This document shows positions 26,959-35,866 of a stretch of 64,000 bases of DNA, piece after piece (position 1 is the stretch's first letter; every line of letters starts with the position of its first letter). The translations under genes were made by a program, and so were the position numbers. The notes beneath the pieces were generated by a model. It searched no databases. It saw only the letters and a program-made list of their open reading frames with translations, and had not been told where the DNA came from. This DNA is from RUG572 sp964386385 (GTDB lineage: Bacteria > Verrucomicrobiota > Kiritimatiellia > RFP12 > UBA1067): the NCBI GenBank assembly GCA_964386385.1, contig CAYLRN010000011.1, forward strand, positions 36,337 to 100,336. Direction: 5' to 3'.

Positions 26959-28692
26959 ATGGGTCCCGTGTACACGACGGAAAACGAGTGCCATGACTGC
27001 TACAAGTGCGTCAGGCAGTGTCCGGTGAAGGCCATCCGCATCGTCGGCGGCAAGGCGAGCGTGATCCCGGAGGCCTGCATCGCCTGCGGCGGATGCGTGA
27101 AGGTGTGTCCGGCCCACGCCAAGAAGATCCGAAGCGACCTTTCGCGTCTGCGCACGCTGCTGGACTCCGGCGCGAAGGTGTACGCCTCCATCGCGCCCAG
27201 CTTCACGCGCTACTTCAAGGGCATTTCGATCGGACGCCTCGCGGCCGCGCTGAAGGAGGTTGGGTTCGCGGGGGTGTCGGAGACGGCGCATGGCGCGGAA
27301 TGCGTGAGCGCGCACATCTCGAAGCTGCTCGCGGAAGAGCCGAACGCCCCCGTGATCGTGTCCAGCGCCTGCCCGGCGGTCGTGGACATGATACGCAAGT
27401 ACCGTCCGTCGTGGATTCCGGCGATTTCCCCCATCCCCACGCCGGTGCGCGCGCACTGCAGAATGCTTCGCGACGCCTACGGCGAGGACATCAAGGTCGT
27501 GTTCGTGGGACCCTGCGCCGCGAAGAAGAACGAGAGCGACTCGCGTCCGAACGAGCTCGCCCTCGCAGTCATATTCCCCGCGATCGAGCAGCTCTTCGAG
27601 GAGCGCGGCGTACTGCCGGAGTTCATCGGACGCGACGGCGAACTTGCCCTGGGTCCCGCGGCGGAAGGTCGCTTCTACTCGATCGAGGGCGGAATGAACG
27701 ACACGATACGCGACGGCGGGGAGCACGTGCGCTTCATCTCCGTCTCCGGACTTGAGAACATCCGCCGCCTGATCGCAGAAGACCCGCCCGCCGAGAAGAC
27801 TGGCCGCACGCTCTTCATCGAGGCCCTGGCCTGTCCGGGCGGATGCGTCAACGGCCCTGCGATGAAGGACGACTCCGCGACGCCGATGGAGACGATTCTC
27901 GCGACGGACGCCACCGCGCCAATCCGGCAGAGCGCCCCGCATTGCCTCTCGCACTGCGGACCCTCCGCCTACCCCGCCGCCCCCGCCCCGCGGCTGGAGG
28001 CTGACGAGACGATGATCGCCGCCGCGCTCGCCCGCGTCGGAAAGTTCTCCAAGGCCGACGAGCTCAACTGCGGCGCCTGCGGCTACAACAGCTGCCGCGA
28101 CTTCGCCTGGGCGATGCTCGAGGGCAAGGCCGAGGAGGCCATGTGCCACAACTTCCTGCGCCAGAACTTCCAGCGCACGTCGAACGCCCTCATCCGCTAC
28201 ATCCCCGCGGCCGTCGTCATCGTGGACGGCGCCTGCGCCATAACTGAATGCAACCGCAACTTCGCCGCGCTCGTCGGCGCCGCCGAGATCTACGAGGCGG
28301 CCGGCACGCTCAACACGATAAAGGTGGACGAGTTCCTGCCGGACTTCGCGGACCTCTTCACCGCCGCGCTGGAGCACGGCAGCGAGATAGAGAAGTTCAA
28401 CCAGCATCTGGGCGACAGGATCGTCAACATCTCCGTCTTCCCGATCGCCAAGGGCAAGTTCGCCGGCGCCGTCATCCAGGACGTCACCACAAGCGAACTC
28501 CACCGCGAGCAGGTGGCGGAGCGAGCGCGCGAGGTCATCCGCAAGAACGTCCTCACCGTCCAGCAGGTGGCGCGCCTCTTCGGCGAGCACATCGCCGAGA
28601 CCGAGATCCTTCTCAACGAGATCGCCGGCTCCTACCAGTCCCACACCGTGGGCGAAAAAAACGTGTTTCTCAAGAGCGGCGGGTTCAACTGA
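26959..28692 (+). CDS. PAS-linked sensory-type [FeFe]-hydrogenase-like protein (HydS-like)
   Basis: A 577-residue cytoplasmic protein. Order: two [4Fe-4S] motifs (CHDCYKCVRQCP, CIACGGCVKVCP), the H-cluster domain (about residues 70-330), a short Fe-S domain (CGACGYNSCRDFAW), a PAS domain (about 410-510) and a helical tail. H-cluster motifs: L1 SSACPAV (C138 kept, the adjacent proton-relay Cys is Ala137), L2 GPCAAKKNE (C186), L3 ALACPGGCVNG (C292, C296). All four ligand cysteines are thus kept while the proton-transfer Cys is lost, as in group C/D sensory hydrogenases. Those usually sit beside a kinase or SpoIIE phosphatase; none is present here. Coupled to the [2Fe-2S] protein by one base. 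Probably a redox or H2 sensor rather than a catabolic enzyme. Confidence 0.85.
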   Translation: MGPVYTTENECHDCYKCVRQCPVKAIRIVGGKASVIPEACIACGGCVKVCPAHAKKIRSDLSRLRTLLDSGAKVYASIAPSFTRYFKGISIGRLAAALKEVGFAGVSETAHGAECVSAHISKLLAEEPNAPVIVSSACPAVVDMIRKYRPSWIPAISPIPTPVRAHCRMLRDAYGEDIKVVFVGPCAAKKNESDSRPNELALAVIFPAIEQLFEERGVLPEFIGRDGELALGPAAEGRFYSIEGGMNDTIRDGGEHVRFISVSGLENIRRLIAEDPPAEKTGRTLFIEALACPGGCVNGPAMKDDSATPMETILATDATAPIRQSAPHCLSHCGPSAYPAAPAPRLEADETMIAAALARVGKFSKADELNCGACGYNSCRDFAWAMLEGKAEEAMCHNFLRQNFQRTSNALIRYIPAAVVIVDGACAITECNRNFAALVGAAEIYEAAGTLNTIKVDEFLPDFADLFTAALEHGSEIEKFNQHLGDRIVNISVFPIAKGKFAGAVIQDVTTSELHREQVAERAREVIRKNVLTVQQVARLFGEHIAETEILLNEIAGSYQSHTVGEKNVFLKSGGFN

Positions 28693-28697
28693 TTTGA

Positions 28698-28703
28698 TAT
28701 AAT
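28698..28703 (+). promoter_or_regulatory. -10 box of the tRNA-Leu gene
   Basis: TATAAT ends 11 bases before the mature tRNA and only six bases after the hydrogenase stop codon. No convincing -35 box lies 16-19 bases upstream. Confidence 0.5.
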
Positions 28704-28714
28704 CGGCGTTCCTT

Positions 28715-28802
28715 GCCGGAATGGTGGAATGGCAGACACAGGGGACTTAAAATCCCCCGTCGGGTAATCGGCGTACGGGTTCGACCCCCGTTTCCGGCAC
28801 CA
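28715..28802 (+). tRNA. tRNA-Leu (anticodon UAA)
   Basis: A class II tRNA. Acceptor arms GCCGGAA (28715-28721) and TTCCGGC (28792-28798) pair perfectly; the discriminator is A and CCA is encoded (28800-28802). The anticodon arm GGGGA-CTTAAAA-TCCCC places TAA in the anticodon. The long variable arm and the T arm ACGGG-TTCGACC-CCCGT are as expected for leucine tRNA. Confidence 0.95.
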
Positions 28803-28827
28803 GAGGCCCCCAACAAGGAGAGCAATG

Positions 28828-30288
28828 ATGAAGAAAGCGATGATGGCCGCCGCGCTGGCGGCGCTCTGCGCCTCGGCGCAGGCTTGGACAGTCGACGTCT
28901 GGCGCGGCGAGACGACCGCCGTGCGCGTGCCGAACTCCGCCGAGAACGCGGACGGCTTCACCTCCGCCCCCGCCGGGCTGAAGGTGCGCTTCGGCGTCCT
29001 CAAGACCGTCAAGTACGCCACCACGCCGGAAGGCTACGACTACCGTGAAAAGCTGGACCGCGTAGTATGGGACTCCTCCGGGCACGGCCGCAAGATCGTC
29101 GAGGTGGCGGCCGCGCGCGACATGAAGCCCGGCACGTACGACTGCGGAATGCTCAAAATCCGCGTCGTCGACCGCGAACTCCCGCCGGCGAAGGACTGGA
29201 AGTACTTCCTCGACCTCTGGCAGCACCCCTGGGCAGTCTCCCGCTACTTCAAGACGGAGCCGTTCTCCGCGGAGCACTTCGCGAAGATGCGCCCCGTCTG
29301 GGAGACCCTCGCCACAGCAGGGCAGAAGACCCTCACCGTCACCCTCGTGGACCGGCCTTGGAACCATCAGTGCTACGACGCATACCATTCGATGGTCGGC
29401 CGCGTGAAGAAGGCGGACGGCACCTGGTCGTTCGACTACTCCCTCTTCGACAAGTACGTCGAGTTCGGCCGCTCGTGCGGCCTCGGCCCGGACATCGCCT
29501 GCTACACGATGTGCCCCTGGGGCTACAAGGTGACGTACAGGGACGAGAAGGGCGAGACGCATTCCCTGAACGCAGTCCCCGGGACGCCGGAGTTCAACGA
29601 CTTCTGGGGTGACTTCCTCGTCGACTTCAAGAAGCACCTTGAGGCAAGGGACTGGTTCAAGGACGCCTACATCGCCATGGACGAGCGCAGCCCGCAGGAC
29701 GTGAGCAACATCTGCCACTTCGTCCAGGCCAAGGCCCCGGGCCTCAAGGTCGCGATGGCCGGCAACCGCAAGCCCTCCGACTTCAAGGGAATCGTCCTGG
29801 ACAACTACAGCCAGGTCCTCCCCCACGCCTCGCCGGACTTCCTCGCGGAGATCCCGGCCCGCCGCGCGAAGGGCTACAAGACGACGTTCTACGTCTGCTG
29901 CTGGCCGCCCTACCCGAACACCATGATCGAAAGCGCCGCCGCCGAGAACTTCTGGGTCGGCGTCTATCCCGCCATCTCCGGCATGGACGGCTTCCTGCGC
30001 TGGGCGTGGAACTCCTGGCCGCAGGATCCGGCTCTCGACGCCTCCTACGGCAACTGGAAGGCCGGCGACACGTATCTCGTCTATCCCGACGGCTCGCCCT
30101 CCCTTCGCTTCCTGGAGCTCCGCCGCGGCATCGTCGCCGCCGAGAAAATCCGCATCATGCGCGAGAAGGGCGTCTGCGTCCCCGAACTCGACGCCCTTGC
30201 GAAGAAGTTCGACCTGAAGGCCGCCGTGGAGGGCAAGGCGCCCTACGACCGGCTCCGCAAGGCGACGCTGGACATAGTCAACCGCTGA
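28828..30288 (+). CDS. Secreted GH123/DUF4091-type glycosidase
   Basis: A 486-residue secreted protein. AAGGAG lies seven bases before the ATG at 28828 (an adjacent ATG at 28825 is too close). The signal peptide ends at CASAQA. Hallmarks of GH123 are the Asp-Glu pair in AYIAMDERSPQD (D285-E286), which supports substrate-assisted hydrolysis of N-acetylhexosaminides, and the C-terminal stretch LVYPDGSPSLRFLELRRGI, typical of DUF4091. Residues 170-400 form the barrel with several Trp-rich segments (FLRWAWNSWP). It probably cleaves beta-N-acetylgalactosaminides of host or algal glycans. It lies 26 bases behind a tRNA gene and 25 before the next glycosidase gene. Confidence 0.8.
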   Translation: MKKAMMAAALAALCASAQAWTVDVWRGETTAVRVPNSAENADGFTSAPAGLKVRFGVLKTVKYATTPEGYDYREKLDRVVWDSSGHGRKIVEVAAARDMKPGTYDCGMLKIRVVDRELPPAKDWKYFLDLWQHPWAVSRYFKTEPFSAEHFAKMRPVWETLATAGQKTLTVTLVDRPWNHQCYDAYHSMVGRVKKADGTWSFDYSLFDKYVEFGRSCGLGPDIACYTMCPWGYKVTYRDEKGETHSLNAVPGTPEFNDFWGDFLVDFKKHLEARDWFKDAYIAMDERSPQDVSNICHFVQAKAPGLKVAMAGNRKPSDFKGIVLDNYSQVLPHASPDFLAEIPARRAKGYKTTFYVCCWPPYPNTMIESAAAENFWVGVYPAISGMDGFLRWAWNSWPQDPALDASYGNWKAGDTYLVYPDGSPSLRFLELRRGIVAAEKIRIMREKGVCVPELDALAKKFDLKAAVEGKAPYDRLRKATLDIVNR

Positions 30289-30313
30289 CGCAGCGCTTAA
30301 CCTGGAGCCGCCG

Positions 30314-33300
30314 ATGAGCCTTGACCTTGCACGAATCGCCGTAGCGCTTCTCTCCGCCCTCGTGGCGGGGCGAGCGCTTTGCGCCGACGCCCTGCCGCCA
30401 ATGCCGGCGCTGACCGACCGCCCCGTAACCGGCTACGCCCGCTTCTACGGCCCGGCCCCCGCGAACGCCTTTTTGAGCGAAAGGCGTCTCGTCGGGGAAA
30501 GGCGTCCGGACGGCGGCGTGGCGTTCACGGTCAAGGCGTCCGAGCTGACGCCCGAAATCTCGTCGGTCGAGATCCGCTCCGAAATAGCCCGCGCGAGGAC
30601 GGGCGACGCCGGCTGGGCGCTGGCCCAGCGCGGCCTCGTGTTCGACTTCAAGGAGCGGAACTTCAACTGGGTCCAGCATCGCGGATGGGTGTACATGCCG
30701 TACTTCGCGATGAAGAACGAACACGACACGTTCATCGCCGTCATGGAGGGAATGCGCTTCGAGCACGACCTCGTCCTGCGCGCGTACGAGGGCCTCTACC
30801 AGATGTACCCGCGCTGGCGGATATCGGAAATAGGCTCTGCGCCGTACGAGGACATGACGGTCGTCTTCTACCAGCTGCCGAAGGACGCCGACTACAACGA
30901 GATGGCCAAGGTCTACCGAGCGTACAAGTTCGCGCGCGACCCGTCCGTGCGCACCCTCAGGGAGCGCATGAAGACGCGCCCGCACCTCCGGACGCTCGCC
31001 GATTCGATCGCCATCCGCCAGACCCACGCCGGCAAGCCGTACGACCGGAAGAAGAGCGACATGGACTTCACGCCGACGAACGAGCCGCCGGTCTCCACTT
31101 TCCGCACGTACGACCAGACCCTCGACTTCATGCGGCGCCTCAAGTCCGCCGGCGTCGACAACGTCGCCCTCTGCGTCGCCGGATGGCAGACCGGCGGCTA
31201 CGACGGACGCTGCCCCACATCGTTCCCACTTGAGCCCGGCCCCGGCGGCGAGGCCGGCCTCCGCCGCCTATGCGACGGCGCGCGCGCCCTCGGCTACATA
31301 GTCGACGGACATTCCAACTTCACCGACTGCTTCAGCTGCTCTCCCTGGTGGAACGGCGGGGAAATCGCCTGTAGAGGCCCCGATGGGGCGCTTGAGCGCA
31401 ACGGAGCGTGGAGCGGCGGTCGCGCCTACAACCTCTGCCTCCGCAACGCATGGGAGACCTTTCTTCCGGACGAGCTGGAGCGCATCTCCAGGCTCGGCTT
31501 CCGCGGATGCCACTACGTCGACGTCTTCACCGCCGTTCAGCCGTACCGTTGCTGCAGTCCGAAGCATCCCGCGAACAAGAAGGCGCAGATGGAGGTGCAG
31601 GTGGCCGTCGCCAGGCGCGTCCACGAGCTTTTCGGCGGATTCGCCAGCGAATGCTGCATGGACCATCTGCTCGGATACGTCGACTACGTCAACTACGTCT
31701 CCGCCCCGATGCGCGCGAAGCGCCGCGCGGAGGCGAACGGACGCAAGAGCCAGATCGACCGCTTCGTGCCGTTCTTCGAACTCGCCTTCCACGACGTCGT
31801 CCTCTCCAATCCCGACAAGGTGACGCAGGAAGTCCTCGGCGTCGACGACAACCTTCTTCTCGTAGAATACGGCGGCCGCCCGATCTTCTACAGCATCAAC
31901 GACGGCAACTTCGACGGTATCGTAAAGGCATGGCGCCAGTTCAGGGGACTGCGCCACCTGATGACCGAGGAAATGAAGTCGCACCGCGAAGTCGCCCCCG
32001 GCGTCGTGCGCGTGGAATGGGCCAACGGCGACGTCGTGTGGGTCAACCATTCAGCGTCCCCATACGACGCGGGCGGCGTCTCGGTCCCTGCAAGGGACTT
32101 CCGCCTCGTCCGCGCCGCCTCCCCATTCGACGGCCCCGCGTACCGCGCCGTAGAGCGCGCGGTGGCCGAGGCCGACGCGGCGCGCAACGCCAGGCAGGCC
32201 GCGTTGGCGGACGCCTGTTCGCTTTCGGACTACTCGCCGCTTGTGAAATCCGTCGGCGGGACGAACGTCTGGACGGTCGCGCTGCAGTGCGCCCTCCGCG
32301 AACACGAGGTCGTCCGCGTCCCCGCCGCCGCCGAGCCGTACTGGATCGACGGCACGGTCGTCGTCCCATCAAACCGCCGCATCGAGGCCGCCGGCGCCAC
32401 CGTCGCGCTCCTCCCCGGCACGTGCACGCTCATGCTCCGCAACGAGAACGCGCCCGACGGCACTCTCGCTCCGATCACGGGCGTCGCGCGCGACGCGAAC
32501 GTCGCCGTCGTCGGCGGGCGCTGGGAGGACTGGACGCGCCGCCGCCGCGGATACGGCGGAACCGGCCGCTTCGACATGGGCGAGAGGAAGGTCGGCCGCC
32601 ACTACGGCGTCTCCACGCTCTTCTACTTCGGCAACTGCGACGACGTCACGGTGCGCGACGTCACGTTCGCCCACACCGGCGGCTTCGCCGTCCAGACCGG
32701 CGACGGACGCCGCCACGGCTTCGAGAACGTCCGCTTCGAGAGCTGCTACGCCGACGGCCTTCACCTTAACGGCAACCTCTCCGAGGTCCACGTCAGGAAC
32801 GTGCGCGGAAAGGTGGGCGACGACCTCGTCGCGCTCAACGCATACGACTGGCTCAACTCCTCCGTCAACTTCGGCCCGCAGAGGAACATTCTCTGCGAAG
32901 ACCTCGAGCTCGTCCTTGAAAACGGCGCCGGCTACCCCGCCATCCGAATCCAGCCTGCGAAGTTCAAGTACGCCGACGGCTCGGTCGTCGACTGCGCGAT
33001 CTCCGACGTCATCTTCCGCCGCGTGAAGGGCATAATGACGTTCAAGATGTACCTCCAGACGCCGCGATACCGGATTGGCACGACGCCGGAATGGTCCGAG
33101 GTCGGATCCGGCGGAAACCTCTTCTTCGAGGACATCGACGTCGACCTGCGAGCGCCCATCGACAACATGGGCCAGTACCGCGACTCCGAACCGGTGCGCG
33201 GACACTTTGGCGCGTTCGAGTTCGGCGCGAACCTCTCCTCCGTCCACTTCCGCAACATCGACATCGCCTTCCACCTTGACAGGTATCCGCTCTCGCATCT

Positions 33301-33529
33301 CGCGATGGTAGGGCCGAAGTCCTGCTTCTTCCCTGACAAGGACGGCGGGCCCGGCATGGAGATCTTCGACCCCTACGTCTCATGCCGTGTCGGCGTCGTC
33401 ACGGTCGAGGGGCTGAAGGTCCGCGGCAAGGCGCCGGACGAACTCGTCCGCGCAACCGTCTTCGATGACGTCAACCGCGACGGGCGCTCCTCCGGCCGCG
33501 GCACGATCGACTCCCTCTCCATCCGCTGA
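30314..33529 (+). CDS. Fusion of a DUF5696-like glycosidase barrel and a GH28-like parallel beta-helix
   Basis: A 1071-residue secreted protein with a signal ending near GRALCA. Residues about 30-640 look like the DUF5696 family (distant from GH101/GH31-like barrels): FKERNFNWVQHRGWVYMPYF, SAGVDNVALCVAGWQTGGYDG, FTDCFSCSPWW, and YVDVFTA. From about residue 660 the sequence changes to a right-handed parallel beta-helix of the polygalacturonase type: the repeated 'NCDDVTVRDVTFAHTGGFAVQ' and 'NVRFESCYADGLHLNG' coils and KVGDDLVALNAYDW, the last resembling the Asp-Asp catalytic region of GH28. So two putative active sites may act on one polymer. It is 25 bases behind the GH123 gene, probably in one transcript. 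Family calls are from pattern only. Confidence 0.65.
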   Translation: MSLDLARIAVALLSALVAGRALCADALPPMPALTDRPVTGYARFYGPAPANAFLSERRLVGERRPDGGVAFTVKASELTPEISSVEIRSEIARARTGDAGWALAQRGLVFDFKERNFNWVQHRGWVYMPYFAMKNEHDTFIAVMEGMRFEHDLVLRAYEGLYQMYPRWRISEIGSAPYEDMTVVFYQLPKDADYNEMAKVYRAYKFARDPSVRTLRERMKTRPHLRTLADSIAIRQTHAGKPYDRKKSDMDFTPTNEPPVSTFRTYDQTLDFMRRLKSAGVDNVALCVAGWQTGGYDGRCPTSFPLEPGPGGEAGLRRLCDGARALGYIVDGHSNFTDCFSCSPWWNGGEIACRGPDGALERNGAWSGGRAYNLCLRNAWETFLPDELERISRLGFRGCHYVDVFTAVQPYRCCSPKHPANKKAQMEVQVAVARRVHELFGGFASECCMDHLLGYVDYVNYVSAPMRAKRRAEANGRKSQIDRFVPFFELAFHDVVLSNPDKVTQEVLGVDDNLLLVEYGGRPIFYSINDGNFDGIVKAWRQFRGLRHLMTEEMKSHREVAPGVVRVEWANGDVVWVNHSASPYDAGGVSVPARDFRLVRAASPFDGPAYRAVERAVAEADAARNARQAALADACSLSDYSPLVKSVGGTNVWTVALQCALREHEVVRVPAAAEPYWIDGTVVVPSNRRIEAAGATVALLPGTCTLMLRNENAPDGTLAPITGVARDANVAVVGGRWEDWTRRRRGYGGTGRFDMGERKVGRHYGVSTLFYFGNCDDVTVRDVTFAHTGGFAVQTGDGRRHGFENVRFESCYADGLHLNGNLSEVHVRNVRGKVGDDLVALNAYDWLNSSVNFGPQRNILCEDLELVLENGAGYPAIRIQPAKFKYADGSVVDCAISDVIFRRVKGIMTFKMYLQTPRYRIGTTPEWSEVGSGGNLFFEDIDVDLRAPIDNMGQYRDSEPVRGHFGAFEFGANLSSVHFRNIDIAFHLDRYPLSHLAMVGPKSCFFPDKDGGPGMEIFDPYVSCRVGVVTVEGLKVRGKAPDELVRATVFDDVNRDGRSSGRGTIDSLSIR

Positions 33530-33561
33530 CCGAGGCGCTGAAACAACTGAAAGGCAATGAA

Positions 33562-34662
33562 ATGAAAAAGACGATCTCCATGGCTCTCATGGCTCTCGCG
33601 GCCGCGCACTGCCTCGCGGCGCCGGCGGACAGCCCCTCTTCCTCCCCCGCCTCTTCCGCCATCGACTCCGCCGTGGCCAGGGGTCTCGCCTATCTTAAAA
33701 CGCAGCAGGCGGGCGACGGGCATTTCAGCGACCCGCACATGCCCGCCCTGACGGCGCTTCCCCTCTGGGCGCTTTCCGCCGGCGGCGAGGCGAAGGGCGA
33801 GGCGGCCGGGAAGGCCGCGGCGTTCGTTCTCAAGACCCAGCGCCCGGATGGCGGATTCTACGTCCCGAAGCCCGGCCGCGGCGGAAGCGGACTTGGGAAC
33901 TACAACACGAGCGTATGCCTGAGCGCGCTCTTCGAGAGCGGGCTTGCCCCCGCGAAGGCGATGCTCGACGCGCGAACGTATATCGCCGGCAGCCAGCTCA
34001 CGGGCGACGACACGTACTCCGGCGGATTCGGCTACGACCGCGCCAGCCGCCGCCGCTACGCCGACCTCTCCAACACGTCCTACGCGCTTGACGCGATGCG
34101 CCGCACGGAGGGCGTCGAGGAGTTCCGTCCGAAGGGACAGGCGCGGGCCGACGTGAACTGGGACAAGGCCCTGGAGTTCGTCTCCCGCCTCCAGGAGAAG
34201 GAGGGCGAACGCGCCGGCGGTTCCGCATACAACGACCGCACCCCACAGGGCGGCGTCGCCACGAACGCGACCGGCCGCGTCCATCTGCGCGCATACGGCT
34301 CGATGAGCTACGCTGCCGTCCTTTCCATGTGCCACGCGAAGCTCACCCGCAGCGACCCCCGCGTCAAGAGCGCGCTTGAGTACTGCTCGAAGTTCTGGAC
34401 GGTGGACGAGAACCCCGGGATGGGAACGCAGGGGCTCTTCTACTACTACGACATCCTCTCACGCGCGCTGTCCGTCGCCAACGTCCCCGTTCTCGTCCAG
34501 CCCGACGGACGCAAGGTCGACTGGAAGCGTGAGCTCTCCGTCCGCCTCCTCGCCCTCCAGAAGCTGGACGGCAGCTGGGTGAACGATAACAACCGCTTCT
34601 GGGAGAACGACCCCGTCCTTGCGACGTCCTTCGCCATCCTCTCTCTTGAACTCTGCAAATGA
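33562..34662 (+). CDS. Secreted squalene-cyclase/prenyltransferase-fold protein
   Basis: A 366-residue protein with a signal peptide (cleavage near HCLAAPA). The rest is an alpha/alpha barrel of the prenyltransferase and squalene oxidase repeat type: repeated QW-like motifs LAYLKTQQAGDGHFSD, FVLKTQRPDGGFYV, YSGGFGYD and LLALQKLDGSWVND. The catalytic DxDD of true squalene-hopene cyclases is not seen, and a secreted location argues against terpene synthesis. In Planctomycetes and Verrucomicrobia such proteins are common and uncharacterised, perhaps binding glycans or proteins. It follows the DUF5696 fusion by 32 bases and may be co-transcribed. Confidence 0.7.
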   Translation: MKKTISMALMALAAAHCLAAPADSPSSSPASSAIDSAVARGLAYLKTQQAGDGHFSDPHMPALTALPLWALSAGGEAKGEAAGKAAAFVLKTQRPDGGFYVPKPGRGGSGLGNYNTSVCLSALFESGLAPAKAMLDARTYIAGSQLTGDDTYSGGFGYDRASRRRYADLSNTSYALDAMRRTEGVEEFRPKGQARADVNWDKALEFVSRLQEKEGERAGGSAYNDRTPQGGVATNATGRVHLRAYGSMSYAAVLSMCHAKLTRSDPRVKSALEYCSKFWTVDENPGMGTQGLFYYYDILSRALSVANVPVLVQPDGRKVDWKRELSVRLLALQKLDGSWVNDNNRFWENDPVLATSFAILSLELCK

Positions 34663-34876
34663 AGCTGCTTGTCGGAGTGGATGCGACTGATTCCGTGCCA
34701 TGACGGCACATGGCCGCATTCAGCCGCTTCGACAATAGTGGCAGAAGGGCGGTCGGGGACGTGGGAGTTCGCGCCTACGTCGAACGCGGGGAAGGGGGAG
34801 GTCGCCTTTCCGCGAACTTCGACCATGTACTGCTGCGGCCGTTGCGGCCGGAAATGCGGGTGATCGGCCGATTCGG

Positions 34877-34903
34877 TAGGGCGGGGCGTCCCGCCCCGCC
34901 GCT
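34877..34903 (+). repeat. Palindromic repeat family, single copy
   Basis: TAGG followed by stem arms GCGGGGCG / CGCCCCGC around TCC and then CGCT. Compared with the 22.8 kb copies the stem is G-rich instead of GCGCGACG, but both arms changed together so the palindrome is preserved. Confidence 0.8.
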
Positions 34904-34981
34904 GTGGAGGGTGGTGGCGCATTTGGCACAGACTGGGACACAATGGCACGTGAATGACGTTGTGGCGCTGGCCAAAAGGGC

Positions 34982-34997
34982 TGGCACGGCGTCTGCT
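34982..34997 (+). promoter_or_regulatory. Candidate sigma-54 promoter upstream of hsp20
   Basis: TGGCAC-N5-CTGCT with the GG (34983-34984) and GC (34995-34996) dinucleotides exactly ten bases apart, matching the -24/-12 layout. It lies 96 bases before the first hsp20 start codon. No activator gene or binding site was recognised nearby. Confidence 0.35.
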
Positions 34998-35092
34998 CTA
35001 CTGATGGCGCAAGTCCAAGACGCCGGAACGGAAACCGCCGGGTGGCGGAAGCCGAGCGGCGCCTGGGCTGAGGCGAAAGGAGTGCAGAAGAC

Positions 35093-35491
35093 ATGAATAC
35101 GCTGATCAACGGGCTTTTGGATGAATTGCTTGGCACGGACAGCAGGGCGTTCCGGAACATGCGGGCGCGCGCGGCGGGGCGTTTTCCGCCGGTGAACGTG
35201 TACCTCGACGACAATGCGGTCTTCATAGACCTCGAACTGCCGGGGAAGACGGCTAAGAACGTCGACCTCACGCTTGAACGCGAGGCGGTGGTCGTGGCCG
35301 ACAGGCCGGAGGTCGTTGTGGACAAGGACGGCAAGCCCGAAGAGAGGACGCCCGCCTGGAAGCGCCGCATCGAACTGCCGTTCAGGGTGGACGCCGACAA
35401 GGCTTCCGCCAAGTTCACGAACGGCATCTTGAGAATCGAGCTTCCGAAGGCCGAGGCCGCCGGCGCCCACCGCATCGCAATCGCCGGCTGA
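35093..35491 (+). CDS. Small heat-shock protein (Hsp20 / alpha-crystallin), first of two
   Basis: A 132-residue holdase-type chaperone. The alpha-crystallin domain spans about residues 33-125 (PPVNVYLDDNAVFIDLELPG at its start, then FTNGILRIELPK near its end, the second holding the family's G-I-L motif). The N-terminal arm MNTLINGLLDELLGT is short and hydrophobic, for oligomer formation. SD AAAGGAG. It is followed 39 bases later by a second, divergent Hsp20; paired sHSPs commonly form mixed oligomers, as IbpA/IbpB do. Cytoplasm. Confidence 0.9.
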   Translation: MNTLINGLLDELLGTDSRAFRNMRARAAGRFPPVNVYLDDNAVFIDLELPGKTAKNVDLTLEREAVVVADRPEVVVDKDGKPEERTPAWKRRIELPFRVDADKASAKFTNGILRIELPKAEAAGAHRIAIAG

Positions 35492-35530
35492 AGCGCATCC
35501 CGTCAAAGACAATTGAAAAGGAGTTTGAAA

Positions 35531-35866
35531 ATGAACGAAGAGAAATACGTTGTTCCCACGGCCACGATCACGGAGCGTCCTGACGACTACGTGATTGGAT
35601 TCGAGATCCCTGGCGTTGGGAAGGGCGAGGCCGACCTCCACAGCGAGGGGCGCACGTTGACGCTGAAGACCCATGCGAAGTACCAGGCCCCGGCCGGGTT
35701 CAAGGAAGTGGTGGCCGAATTCGAGCGCGCCAACTACGCAATCAGCGTGGACCTGCCGGAGATGGCGGACCTCGCGTCGATCAAGGCCGAACTTGAAAAC
35801 GGCATTCTGCGCGTGACGGTGCAGAAGCGCGCGGAGACGAAGCCGCGCAAGATCGAAATCGCCTAG
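35531..35866 (+). CDS. Small heat-shock protein (Hsp20 / alpha-crystallin), second of two
   Basis: A 111-residue protein; ATG at 35531 lies seven bases after AAAGGAG, so upstream TTG codons are not used. The alpha-crystallin core covers nearly the whole chain: ERPDDYVIGFEIPGVGKGE at the front and ELENGILRVTVQKR at the end. It lacks the extended N-terminal arm of its neighbour. Its stop codon shares CTAG with the stop of the convergent rmuC gene, so the two coding regions overlap by four bases. Confidence 0.9.
   Translation: MNEEKYVVPTATITERPDDYVIGFEIPGVGKGEADLHSEGRTLTLKTHAKYQAPAGFKEVVAEFERANYAISVDLPEMADLASIKAELENGILRVTVQKRAETKPRKIEIA

Larger units (their letters stand above)
34663..35092. 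other. Non-coding region upstream of the hsp20 pair
   Basis: No credible gene. It holds one dispersed palindrome (34877-34903) and a sigma-54-like site (34982-34997). Confidence 0.55.

Noticed and set aside
33562..34662. True squalene-hopene cyclase
   Set aside because: There is a signal peptide, no DxDD catalytic motif and only about 366 residues, against over 600 for cyclases.
34710..35096. Possible gene upstream of hsp20
   Set aside because: The frame runs straight through a dispersed palindrome and the sigma-54-like site and has no recognisable domain.
35513..35530. Upstream TTG start for the second hsp20
   Set aside because: It would include its own AAAGGAG Shine-Dalgarno sequence inside the coding region; the ATG at 35531 is ideally spaced.
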